NCBI GenBank assembly: GCA_030145625.1
Contig: JAQYVF010000004.1
Coordinates: forward strand, 27,585-91,584
Reading direction: 5' to 3'
DNA length: 64,000 nt
DNA from: Desulfocapsa sp.
Lineage (GTDB): Bacteria; Desulfobacterota; Desulfobulbia; Desulfobulbales; Desulfocapsaceae
A program made the translations under genes and the position numbers. The stretch's first letter is position 1, and every line of letters begins with the position of its first letter. This document shows, piece by piece, positions 9,382-18,333 of the stretch. The notes under the pieces were generated by a model. That model searched no databases. It was not told where the DNA came from and worked only from the letters and a program-made list of their open reading frames with translations.

Positions 9382-12300
9382 ATGACAAATGTCGACAGTC
9401 AACGGGACGGTCTGGAAGCTTTAAAGCTGATGAATGCAGCGACTACTGCTCTTCGGCTTTATCCAGAGCAGTCTGTCAAGGTATCGGACGCCATCGAAAA
9501 AGCTTATCAGGGAGCAAAGTCTTTTTTACGAAAACATGAGTTGTTTCGTTTTTCTCTCCAAGACGGGTCTGCCCTGTTGCAGGGAGAACCAGTTGACAAA
9601 CGCACCCGGGAACACCTCAAGCTTCTGACATTTAATGAGCAGTTACGTAAACTGGAACTGCCTGAACTGGTTTTGAGAAAAGGATTTGACAGAAAGACCT
9701 TTAAGGAGATGCTCTCCGTTTTTTCAGCAACGCCGGAACAAGTTAATAAAGCAGGAGGTGGCAGAGGGTTTGTAGAGCAACTGGGCCTGATTGATAATTT
9801 TCCGGAACAGTTTATCCCTGCCGGTGAGGATGAAGAGGAAAAGAAGCGAAAGGAAAGGGTAGAGCGGGCATTGACGGAGTTGTCACAGGGAGGGGTGCGC
9901 CGGGAATATATCCTCTACCTGCTGGGCAAAAAGAAAGAAGAAAAAGTCGGAGTGGAGCTGCAGCAAATTTTTCAAACTCCTGAGAAAGCCATCCGTATTA
10001 TTGCCTCTGCAACATATTCTCTCCTGCAACGCCTGCAAAAAGATAACATCGTTGTTGTTTCTCCTGTTTTTTCACAGATGGTGGAGAAGGTCGGCTCGTT
10101 TTTGGAAGAAGAACAGTACACTGAGATTGCCACCAAGACTGCGGCCCTGCTTGGTCCTCATTTAGATGAAGCCTCTCTTCTTATGTTTGTTTGTCAGGAG
10201 TTTCCACCTCCTTTTGGTGATTTTTTCTATAATGCACAGGTCAATTTTATCGACTCCACTCCTTTGAAAAATTTGATTCAATGGATGCGGGAACAGGAGG
10301 AAAGAGGAGGGGGAGGCAATAAAAAGCTGATTCCGCAATTGATGGTTTTGAGCAATGCCCACGAGCGGTTAATGACAACTCCTCGCGGTAAACAGCTTCA
10401 GGCTATAGTAGCCACGAAGGAGATCCTGGAACAAACTGAGCAGGGCAGGAGGGGGAAAAGGGTACAGACCGGTATTACCGCCCTTGCCAAAGGGGAAATG
10501 GAGAGTCTGAGGAATGAGGAAGTCCGTCTTAATCTTCCCGCCACCATTGAAAAACTCCTAAGCAACGATAAAGAGCCACTGGCGGCTGCCATTATCCAGA
10601 ATTTGGTAATTGGTTTGAAAGAAAAGGAAAATACACTTCGTCCTTTTCTCGCCCAGACCATTGGAGGCGTGGCAGTAAAGCTGGCAGCTTTGGAGCGTTG
10701 GGATTGGCTGGAAAAGCTTTCCCCTGTCTGCCTGGCCTGGATCCGTGAGGCAGAGGTCGCTGATCGGAGCTATGAAAACTATATCACGGCCCTGCAGGCT
10801 GTGATGAGTCATGCCTGGAAAATCGGCAATGATGATCTGGCTGAGCGTATTTTGAATGTGTTTTTTCATATTCGTTCAGGTGGGTTGGAAAAATCGGAAG
10901 CCATACAGACCCTTGTTGGACATATTCAGGATAAGGGTGTTGACCGGGCGATTTTACAATCTTATCTGGAGAGATGTTTCGTTAAACCGGTTGATGAGAT
11001 GATATGCAGGAAAATCTCCATGCAGGGACCTGTTGCGGCCAGGTTTATGCTGGATGCTTTGCTCGCCTCAGAGAGTCGCTCCGAGCGCATCAGATTGTTA
11101 AAGATCCTCAGTGGAATGCAGAAACAGCTTCCTCCAATTCTTCTTGAGCGTCTTCCTGAGCCCATGCGATGGTATGGAAAACGGAATCTTATCAGATTGC
11201 TGGCTGAAACGGGTTCTGAGAAAGACGCAGAGGCTGTTCTCGAGTATATAGCACACGAAGACCTGCGGGTTGGGCAGGAGGCCCTGAGCTGTATTGTAAG
11301 AATTGGAGGGGACTCCACCCGGCAATACCTCCTGCAAATTCTTCCTTTGGCCAGTGTTCGATTCAAAACTCATGCGGTTAAGGCTTTAAGACCTTTAGCG
11401 GATGATACAATAGTGGCTACGTTGATTGAGCTCCTTGAGGAGTGTGAGCTGTATCGCGGTGTTGAGAAAAAAATACTGGTTATCGAAATTTGTAATACCC
11501 TTGCTGTTACCGGAGTTGCAAGTGCGATTCCTGTCCTTCGGGAAATTGTTGACCGTCGTGACAGACAGCTGGGAAAGGAGGGTGTTCAAGCCGCGAAACA
11601 GGCCATCTCCTTGATCCAGGAAAAGATCAGAGTCGACATGATCCGGAATCAGGCACAGGGGCAGGAGAGCCAGGGTGGTGAAGAGCAGATGCGGAAGACG
11701 CAGGTTTCTGGTGCTCATTCCGTTACAGAGTATGAGTGTGTTACACCGTACCCTGACGAAAAAAAGGTGTATGCTTACCTGCGGCAGGATAAAAAAGAAA
11801 CTGCAAAACGAGTGTTGATTGAGCTTATAGAAAAAACAGCTCAGCTCAAGCAGTTTGATGATGCCGAGGCCCTGCGAATGCGACTTATTGACATCGATGC
11901 CATGGCATTGTCAGATATCATCAAGGCGGCAGAATTCATAGAAGAGGCGAAAAGCGGTCTTGTTGATCAAGATCATATAATACTCTGGTCTGATCTGTAT
12001 GATCTTTTGAGCACTGAGGAGTTCAACACCTTTTATCTTGAACTTCAGCATGAAAAGTATCCATCTGAAAGTGTGATTGTGAAACAGGGAGATACGCAGT
12101 GGCGACTTTTCTTTATTAATAAGGGAAGAGTGAAGCTTTTTTATCAGAACAAAGAGAATGAGACTCTGGTCAAGACATTGGGGCCTGGGCAGGTTTTTGG
12201 AGGAAGCTCATTCTTCGATGACTCAATCTGGACCCTTAGTGCCGCAAGTATGGGAGCTGTTGAACTTTCTGTCTTGCCCATAGAGAATATGGAGAAATGG

Positions 12301-12744
12301 GGAGAGGTGTATCCGACCCTGGAACCCAAGCTCCAGGAGTTCTGTATGCGTTTTGATCAGGTGAGTGATTTTTTTATGACTTCCGGGGTTGACCGTCGGC
12401 AGGATCTTCGGCGTGCACTCTCATGCTCTGTCACTACTGAACTGCTGGATAGTGAGGAAGAAGTCAATGAAACAAAATTTCGGGGTGAGGGGAGTGATAT
12501 CTCTGCAGGAGGGCTATCTTTCTTCGCCAAAATTTCTCAGAGAAAACATGCACGTCTCCTTCTTGGCCGTCATGTCAAAATTTCCTTTATCGGAACAACA
12601 GAAGATGTCTTGGAAACGAATGTTTCCGGAATCGTCGTGGCTGTACGTTCTCATCATTCTGTGGATCTTGGACGTTCTGTTCATATCTGTTTTGATCAGC
12701 CCCTCAAGAAAGATGAACTGCAGGCCCTGATTGATGAAAACTGA
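9382..12744 (+). CDS. large signalling protein: HEAT-like repeats, cyclic nucleotide-binding domain, C-terminal PilZ-like domain
   Basis: HEAT-like LIRLLAETGSEKDAEAVLEYIAHEDLRVGQEAL...; cNMP-like VIVKQGDTQWRLFFINKGRVKLFY...LGPGQVFGGSSFFDD; PilZ-like GSDISAGGLSFFA. Confidence 0.8.
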   Translation: MTNVDSQRDGLEALKLMNAATTALRLYPEQSVKVSDAIEKAYQGAKSFLRKHELFRFSLQDGSALLQGEPVDKRTREHLKLLTFNEQLRKLELPELVLRKGFDRKTFKEMLSVFSATPEQVNKAGGGRGFVEQLGLIDNFPEQFIPAGEDEEEKKRKERVERALTELSQGGVRREYILYLLGKKKEEKVGVELQQIFQTPEKAIRIIASATYSLLQRLQKDNIVVVSPVFSQMVEKVGSFLEEEQYTEIATKTAALLGPHLDEASLLMFVCQEFPPPFGDFFYNAQVNFIDSTPLKNLIQWMREQEERGGGGNKKLIPQLMVLSNAHERLMTTPRGKQLQAIVATKEILEQTEQGRRGKRVQTGITALAKGEMESLRNEEVRLNLPATIEKLLSNDKEPLAAAIIQNLVIGLKEKENTLRPFLAQTIGGVAVKLAALERWDWLEKLSPVCLAWIREAEVADRSYENYITALQAVMSHAWKIGNDDLAERILNVFFHIRSGGLEKSEAIQTLVGHIQDKGVDRAILQSYLERCFVKPVDEMICRKISMQGPVAARFMLDALLASESRSERIRLLKILSGMQKQLPPILLERLPEPMRWYGKRNLIRLLAETGSEKDAEAVLEYIAHEDLRVGQEALSCIVRIGGDSTRQYLLQILPLASVRFKTHAVKALRPLADDTIVATLIELLEECELYRGVEKKILVIEICNTLAVTGVASAIPVLREIVDRRDRQLGKEGVQAAKQAISLIQEKIRVDMIRNQAQGQESQGGEEQMRKTQVSGAHSVTEYECVTPYPDEKKVYAYLRQDKKETAKRVLIELIEKTAQLKQFDDAEALRMRLIDIDAMALSDIIKAAEFIEEAKSGLVDQDHIILWSDLYDLLSTEEFNTFYLELQHEKYPSESVIVKQGDTQWRLFFINKGRVKLFYQNKENETLVKTLGPGQVFGGSSFFDDSIWTLSAASMGAVELSVLPIENMEKWGEVYPTLEPKLQEFCMRFDQVSDFFMTSGVDRRQDLRRALSCSVTTELLDSEEEVNETKFRGEGSDISAGGLSFFAKISQRKHARLLLGRHVKISFIGTTEDVLETNVSGIVVAVRSHHSVDLGRSVHICFDQPLKKDELQALIDEN

Positions 12745-12806
12745 TTCCTTTCGGGACTCGCAGTCCTGATGTGTGTTGAATATAATTTTTCAAGAGATCG
12801 AGAAGT

Positions 12807-14597
12807 ATGGATCAGAATGAAGCTATAGCAAGTCTCTACCTTCGCAATCTTTCCAATCCGCAAGTTGAAAAAAATTTTCTCACTGCTGATTGTCCTTTTT
12901 GCCGAGAAAAAGGGTTCGACCCCCATGGGCGGGTAGTGGTTTTTCTCAAGAAAGACGGTTTTTTTCATGGCTATTTTCGTTGCCTGAATCGTTGCGTCCC
13001 CGGAGGGTTTCCCCTTTGGTTTGCCAAGCTGTCTGGACTTGATCCGGCGCAGGTGCCTGGTTTTGATCCGGATCGGGAGCCCTTACTGAAAAAGACCGAT
13101 TATCCCGTTACAAATCTGAACCAGGAAATCAAGTCCTATCGGGACAGCATGACAAGCGCTTTGCTGGCACGTTTTCATGAGGCCGGAGTAGGAGAAAATC
13201 TTCTGGCCGAACAACTTGTCGGATTTAATGGTCGTTATCTGGTCTATCCCTATATTCAGGATGATGGAAATTGTTATGCGGCTCGATGTGTTTTTCCAGG
13301 CCGACGAGAAGATTTTTTCTGGCATGGTGACGAGAATATATTTGGAGAGAAGTCTCGGATTTTTAACGTTCAGGATATCGGCTATTGCGAAAATGGAAGT
13401 CTCTTCCTCTGTGAGGGAGAAGACAATCTCCTCACACTCAAGCAATTGGGCTATCCCGGGGTTGCCGTACCTGACTACCAGAATCTGGAAAATATTGATC
13501 CTGAGCAGTTTGCCTTTATTAACACCCTTTTTCTTGTCACTGAAAAAAGTGGTGAGTCTGAAATCAGTATGCGCAAGCTCGCCTCTCGTATCGGGTACAA
13601 AGTCCGTCCTTTCAGGTGGTCTGCCGGATTGCCGAATCATTATACCCTCTGGCAGCTGGCAAAGGACAAGGGAAAGAGTTTTCGTGTTGCTGTTTCTTCT
13701 ATGATCAAGGCCTCTAAGGCCTTTTCCCCCTTTGCCACTCCAACAAGAGAACATGACCATTTCTTTGAGCAGCTATCCATGGAAGCGGGGGAGTCTTATG
13801 CCGCTTTGAGGTCAGGATTTCCTCTGATGGATAAGGCCTTAGATGGTGTTCACGGAATTAATATTATTGGTGGTGCTCCTAAGTCAGGGAAATCCACGTT
13901 TATGATTCAGATGGCTACAGAGATGGCCCTGCGGAAAATTCCGGTACTTTATTATGATTTTGAAAACGGCAGACAGAAAATTTATCAGCGAACTCTGAGT
14001 CGTCTCAGTAAATTGTCGACAGAAGCCATGCGGAAACATGAGCTGGGCGAGATGGAAGAGAGTCACTATCAGGACGCCTGTATGCGTTTTAAAGAGATGC
14101 TTACTTTTTTTCGAGTTATCAATGACAGGCAGGTGACTCCTGAAATCATGCGTCGGCATATCGACTTTATTCGTCATGAGACCAACTGTGAGTACACCGT
14201 TGTTGTCATAGACAGCCTCCATAAATTGCCTTTCAAGGATTTTTCCGAGCGCAGGACGGGTATTGATGCCTGGCTCAGACATCTGGAATCCATCCGTGAT
14301 GAGCTGCATGTTTCCTTTCTTGTTATTTCTGAGCTTTCTCGAGGGAATGGCGGGAGCTATGCAGAAACTCCACACCTGGGCGTTTTTAAAGGTTCGGGTG
14401 ACATTGAATACAGTGCTGATAATGCCATGGTTCTTTTTCCAGACTGGGATCCTTTGGCTTCTGTTTCTGAGCAGAAAAGGAAGAATAAGCTCTGGTTGGT
14501 TGCCAGTCGCGAGCATAGTCCCGGGCTGGTTGCAGACTATGAGTTGGATTATCCTTACTGGGGGTTTGTTGAACGTGAAAGTCGGTCTGAAAAATAG
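12807..14597 (+). CDS. Twinkle/T7 gp4-like primase-helicase protein (zinc finger, TOPRIM-like region, RecA/DnaB-type ATPase)
   Basis: CPFCREKG...FRCLNRC zinc finger; FLCEGEDNLLTLKQLGYPGVAVPD TOPRIM-like; IIGGAPKSGKSTFMIQMATEMA Walker A; VVVIDSLHKL Walker B. Confidence 0.75.
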   Translation: MDQNEAIASLYLRNLSNPQVEKNFLTADCPFCREKGFDPHGRVVVFLKKDGFFHGYFRCLNRCVPGGFPLWFAKLSGLDPAQVPGFDPDREPLLKKTDYPVTNLNQEIKSYRDSMTSALLARFHEAGVGENLLAEQLVGFNGRYLVYPYIQDDGNCYAARCVFPGRREDFFWHGDENIFGEKSRIFNVQDIGYCENGSLFLCEGEDNLLTLKQLGYPGVAVPDYQNLENIDPEQFAFINTLFLVTEKSGESEISMRKLASRIGYKVRPFRWSAGLPNHYTLWQLAKDKGKSFRVAVSSMIKASKAFSPFATPTREHDHFFEQLSMEAGESYAALRSGFPLMDKALDGVHGINIIGGAPKSGKSTFMIQMATEMALRKIPVLYYDFENGRQKIYQRTLSRLSKLSTEAMRKHELGEMEESHYQDACMRFKEMLTFFRVINDRQVTPEIMRRHIDFIRHETNCEYTVVVIDSLHKLPFKDFSERRTGIDAWLRHLESIRDELHVSFLVISELSRGNGGSYAETPHLGVFKGSGDIEYSADNAMVLFPDWDPLASVSEQKRKNKLWLVASREHSPGLVADYELDYPYWGFVERESRSEK

Positions 14598-14754
14598 TAG
14601 TTTCCTTCGAAAAATGAGTACTTTTCTTTGGTAATTTTATCCCTGTTCCTGTATCGTTCTTCTAGGTAGTTTAGATGGTTGGTAATGGTTAGGTCTGCTC
14701 TGCTTTTTGAGCAGACAAGTGTATAACTGACGTGTTTATTTTAAGGAGTAATCT

Positions 14755-15441
14755 ATGAAAAGAGTAGTATCGGCTCTGGCCGTCAGTCTGGTGTTTTTTG
14801 CTGTGCAAAATGTCCAGGCCTTTAATCCGCAGGGTGGAAATGCTCTTTGGGGAAAATATGCCATTCAAACGTGTCGATCCTGTCATAAAGAAAAAGGTCT
14901 GACTGCGCTGGATCCTCATGAGCGGAGCAGGGAGCAGTGGGAAGATGTTTTTGCCGATGATTATAAAAAATTGAGAGAGATGTCCCATGACTTTACTGCG
15001 GTGGGAATAAATGACAGGCAACTGGAAAATATCTATCGCTATCTGGTGGAGACATCGGCAAAAAATGCTTCTGCAACATCCATGGCAACATCATCTGCGG
15101 CAAAAAGAGAAAAACCGGCTCCTGCTGCCAAAAAAACCACGGCCACTTCCAGGCAAAAATCTGACAAGAAATTTGATATGGCTGCCGGTGATCCCGGAAA
15201 AGGTCGCTATATATTTCGTAAGTGCCTGAATTGTCATAAGAAGAAAAAAGTTCCCGTTGTTTCTCCGGGTGACCGGACCAAGAAGGCCTGGGATCGTTTC
15301 TTTGCCAAGGATTTCAGGAAAATTAAAAAGGCGATGCCTGATTTTGATACCTATAAATATACCGTTTCTCAGATGGAGCATCTGCATCAGTTTCTTAGAA
15401 AATATGCCCTTGATGCCGATAAGCCAAAGACTTGCGAATAG
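14755..15441 (+). CDS. exported diheme c-type cytochrome with internal domain duplication
   Basis: Signal peptide; CRSCH and CLNCH in two similar about 75-aa halves. Confidence 0.8.
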   Translation: MKRVVSALAVSLVFFAVQNVQAFNPQGGNALWGKYAIQTCRSCHKEKGLTALDPHERSREQWEDVFADDYKKLREMSHDFTAVGINDRQLENIYRYLVETSAKNASATSMATSSAAKREKPAPAAKKTTATSRQKSDKKFDMAAGDPGKGRYIFRKCLNCHKKKKVPVVSPGDRTKKAWDRFFAKDFRKIKKAMPDFDTYKYTVSQMEHLHQFLRKYALDADKPKTCE

Positions 15442-15463
15442 AAATTCTTTTTGAGCTCATTTT

Positions 15464-15497
15464 AAAGCCCCCTTCCTGCAGGAAGGGGGCTTTTTTT
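15464..15497 (+). terminator. rho-independent terminator
   Basis: AAAGCCCCCTTCCTGCAGGAAGGGGGCTTTTTTT. Confidence 0.92.
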
Positions 15498-15575
15498 GTT
15501 GGGAAAGAGGGTTGACGATTTGCTGTTTCACGCTGTAACTGTCTCAGTCAGGTAAATAGCAAAAGAGAGTGGTTA

Positions 15576-15755
15576 GGGCCTGTAATGAAATAACATGACC
15601 AATCTTACATCTTATCTTCTGGCCAGGTTTGAATGCGGCTCAGTCGCAAAATCCTCAACATAGCTCTGCTATGCCTGTGGTTTTACTCAATCACCGCCTC
15701 CAAACCTGGCTCAAATCTAAGCGTAATATCAGTCATGTTATTTTCTTGCAGTCCC
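15576..15755. mobile_element. 180-bp palindromic MITE-like element with 3-bp TTA flanks
   Basis: GGGCCTGTAATGAAATAACATGAC...GCCAGGTTTG // CAAACCTGGC...GTCATGTTATTTTCTTGCAGTCCC; TTA at 15573-15575 and 15756-15758; apex CATAGCtctGCTATG. Confidence 0.7.
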
Positions 15756-15944
15756 TTAGTGTCGGCATGGGTCGGCTTAATCCGGGAATGATCTATCCCG
15801 TGATGGGAGAGATCCTCTGTACTTCTTCACCGCCTTTGACGGCTGTGTCAGTTTGCAGAGGACTCTTCATCACAGAGTACCCTGAAATTCACCGCAGATT
15901 AGATTCTCATCTGCGGTGATAAATCGGTTTCTGTGTCTGGGTTG

Positions 15945-18092
15945 TTATTCAAATTCCGCTGACCATTCGGCCCAGGAACCATCATGGACCTTGACGTTGT
16001 CGTACCCGAGATAGGTGAGTACCATGTATAATTCTGCTGCAAGCATATTGGTGTTACAGGTGGCGTAGATTTCTTTTGTTGGCGAGGGGATCATCCCTAC
16101 TGTTGAGAGCAGCCAGGATAGCCTCTCTTTCGGGTAGAGTTTTCCATTGCTGTCCATAAGGGTATGCAGGGGGAAATTGATAGAATCGGGGAGAGCCCCT
16201 CCTTTTTTGGCAATGTCATCTCGATACATGTCACCATTATGCTGGGCTGCATTGCGAACATCGATAATAATTGCCTGCCCGCTTCCCATGGACTTGATGA
16301 TCTCCTGGTTATTGACAAGGAGATCCTGGGCCTGGGTTGGATATTTTTTTACTCTGGCCACCGGTGCCTTGCCCTTGCTCAGCTGATACCCATTTTCATT
16401 CCAGGCACCCATGTTTCCATCGAGAAAGGAAATTTTTTGGTGTCCGATCATTTGTAAGGCAAGAAAGGCAATTCCCCGCCCACTGTGTCCGTCATCATAG
16501 AGGACTATGCGTTTTTCAGGAGAAAGGCCAAGGCGTTTGCCTCCGAATATCTTTGCCAGTTGTTCCGGAGGCTGCATCATATATGGTGGCGTGGTGTCGG
16601 CCCCGCTCCTGAACAGGCAAAAACAGAGATGATAGGCTCCTGGAATATGGCCTTGTTCATATTGGGCTTTTGTGCGGGTGTCGAGAATTATGAGATTTTT
16701 ATCTTTTTGATGTTTCTTGAGCCACTCTGCTGAGACTCGCATATCAGAATCAGGATAGATGGGAGAGAGAATAAAAGAGCGTCTTGGCTGAACCTTATCG
16801 GGCACTTGCTCATTTTTCAGGAGCACATGCCGATTGGCAACAACGGTGTCGAAAGAAACACTATCCTGGGTGAGAAAGAGTTCTTTGTTGCCATGGCAAT
16901 GGTTACAGTCTGCTGTCTGCCATGTCCTGCGTTGAATGGTATGGGGTGTGGCCTTTTTATATGTTGGAAGAGCGGAAAAACGTTTCATTCCGCCAATGGT
17001 ATCGCTAAAGGTATTTCGGTGAACGCCGATTTTCCGCATTAGGACGTAGCGCGGGCCTTCTTTTTCCGGATTAAGACCTATTTTGAAGTCCTTTGTCGGG
17101 GGGGAGGATTGGGAGTAGGCTAGTCCCTCTTCGTCAGTTCCGAGATGACAAGAGTTGCAGTTCTGGTATGCGGCAGCATGGCAGACAGAGCAGGAAACAG
17201 TATCCTTATGCAGAACATGTTCCGGAACCGGTCCCTCCAGTACTGTGCTATGACAGTCAATACATTTCGGGAGTTGATTAAAATGATATCTGCTGTCAGC
17301 CCCCTCGGCTGAAGCATGGAATTCCTGCCCGGAGTGACAGCTGGAACAAGTCATCTTGTATTTTCGGTAATGAACATCACCCTTACCGTTTTTGCCGATA
17401 AAGTCTGTGCCTGTGGGCTGGGTGTGACAGGGGAGGCATTGAAAAACAAAATCCGGTTTTTTCTGGAAGAGGTGTCCGGATCGGAGTCCACCTCCCGACA
17501 CATTCGGCCTGCTGACGTGGCAGGAGCCGCAACTCCCCTGATGACAAATAAGACAGTTTTCCTCAAGAATCGTATTCTTGAGTTGATCGGCTTGTTCTTT
17601 GCTGCACCGTTTCTCCAGGGTCTTGTAAAGAGGTGCTGGATTCATATGCAGAGAGTTGACTGCGGTGATGGTAAGCTCCCCATGGCATTGCCCACAGGTC
17701 TCTTCGCTGTTGTTAAGGCTTGGGTCTGCCACCATGCCGTTGTGGGCAGTGTCCGGATCTGAGCTCTCGGGATTGCCGAGGTGGCAGAGTTGGCAGGGGA
17801 TTTGTCCATGGGGGGTCGAGAGAAAGGCTTCATCAACAAGCATCTTTTCGTAAAGATCAAAAGGAGCCTGTTTGACCCCGTACCCGTTTCCCATCTGAAG
17901 CTCTGAAATATCCGGTTTATCTTCTCCAAAACTGATGGCGTCTGCGGTGAGTTCGTCGATCAAATCCGGGTTTGTGTGGCAGAGGGCACACTGGTTTTGT
18001 TCTGAGGAGTTACTGAAGGCCGGAGTTGTAAGAACAATGCTTAGAAAGGGAAGTATGAAAAGGGCTGCTGCTTTTGCAGAGAACATGGACAT
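15945..18092 (-). CDS. exported 11-heme c-type cytochrome fused to tandem rhodanese (sulfurtransferase) domains
   Basis: Signal peptide; 11 CXXCH (CALCH, CQLCH, CGQCH, CLICH, CGSCH, CLPCH, CSSCH, CIDCH, CSVCH, CNSCH, CNHCH); rhodanese LIILDTRTKAQYEQGHIPGAYHL...DDGHSGRGIAFLALQMIGH and IIIDVRNAAQHNGD...ATCNTNMLAAELYMVLTYLGYDNVKVHDGSWAEW. Confidence 0.9.
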   Translation of the reverse strand: MSMFSAKAAALFILPFLSIVLTTPAFSNSSEQNQCALCHTNPDLIDELTADAISFGEDKPDISELQMGNGYGVKQAPFDLYEKMLVDEAFLSTPHGQIPCQLCHLGNPESSDPDTAHNGMVADPSLNNSEETCGQCHGELTITAVNSLHMNPAPLYKTLEKRCSKEQADQLKNTILEENCLICHQGSCGSCHVSRPNVSGGGLRSGHLFQKKPDFVFQCLPCHTQPTGTDFIGKNGKGDVHYRKYKMTCSSCHSGQEFHASAEGADSRYHFNQLPKCIDCHSTVLEGPVPEHVLHKDTVSCSVCHAAAYQNCNSCHLGTDEEGLAYSQSSPPTKDFKIGLNPEKEGPRYVLMRKIGVHRNTFSDTIGGMKRFSALPTYKKATPHTIQRRTWQTADCNHCHGNKELFLTQDSVSFDTVVANRHVLLKNEQVPDKVQPRRSFILSPIYPDSDMRVSAEWLKKHQKDKNLIILDTRTKAQYEQGHIPGAYHLCFCLFRSGADTTPPYMMQPPEQLAKIFGGKRLGLSPEKRIVLYDDGHSGRGIAFLALQMIGHQKISFLDGNMGAWNENGYQLSKGKAPVARVKKYPTQAQDLLVNNQEIIKSMGSGQAIIIDVRNAAQHNGDMYRDDIAKKGGALPDSINFPLHTLMDSNGKLYPKERLSWLLSTVGMIPSPTKEIYATCNTNMLAAELYMVLTYLGYDNVKVHDGSWAEWSAEFE

Positions 18093-18258
18093 CTCCTGAC
18101 AGGTTGTTATGAAAAGAGTGGACCACTGTAAACGTGAGCCAACTCTTACAGCTTGCTGAGTGTTATTTGGGGAAGAACAATTCCTACCGGGCAGCAGGAG
18201 TATTTACATCAATAAATGCTATCACAAGGGCTAAAGAAAAAACAGGAAAGAAGGATGC

Positions 18259-18300
18259 AAAAAGAAAAAGGGACAAGCCGATAAAGTCGACTTATCCCTA
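18259..18300 (-). terminator. rho-independent terminator downstream of the porin gene
   Basis: Minus strand AGGGATAAGtcgactttatcggCTTGTCCCTTTTTCTTTTT. Confidence 0.6.
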
Positions 18301-18333
18301 AAGAAACTGATATCGCGTCAGGCAAGGAAAGGT

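Noticed and set aside
15629-15919. ORF of 96 aa overlapping the 180-bp palindrome
   Set aside because: Mostly translated repeat sequence; no domain or start signal.
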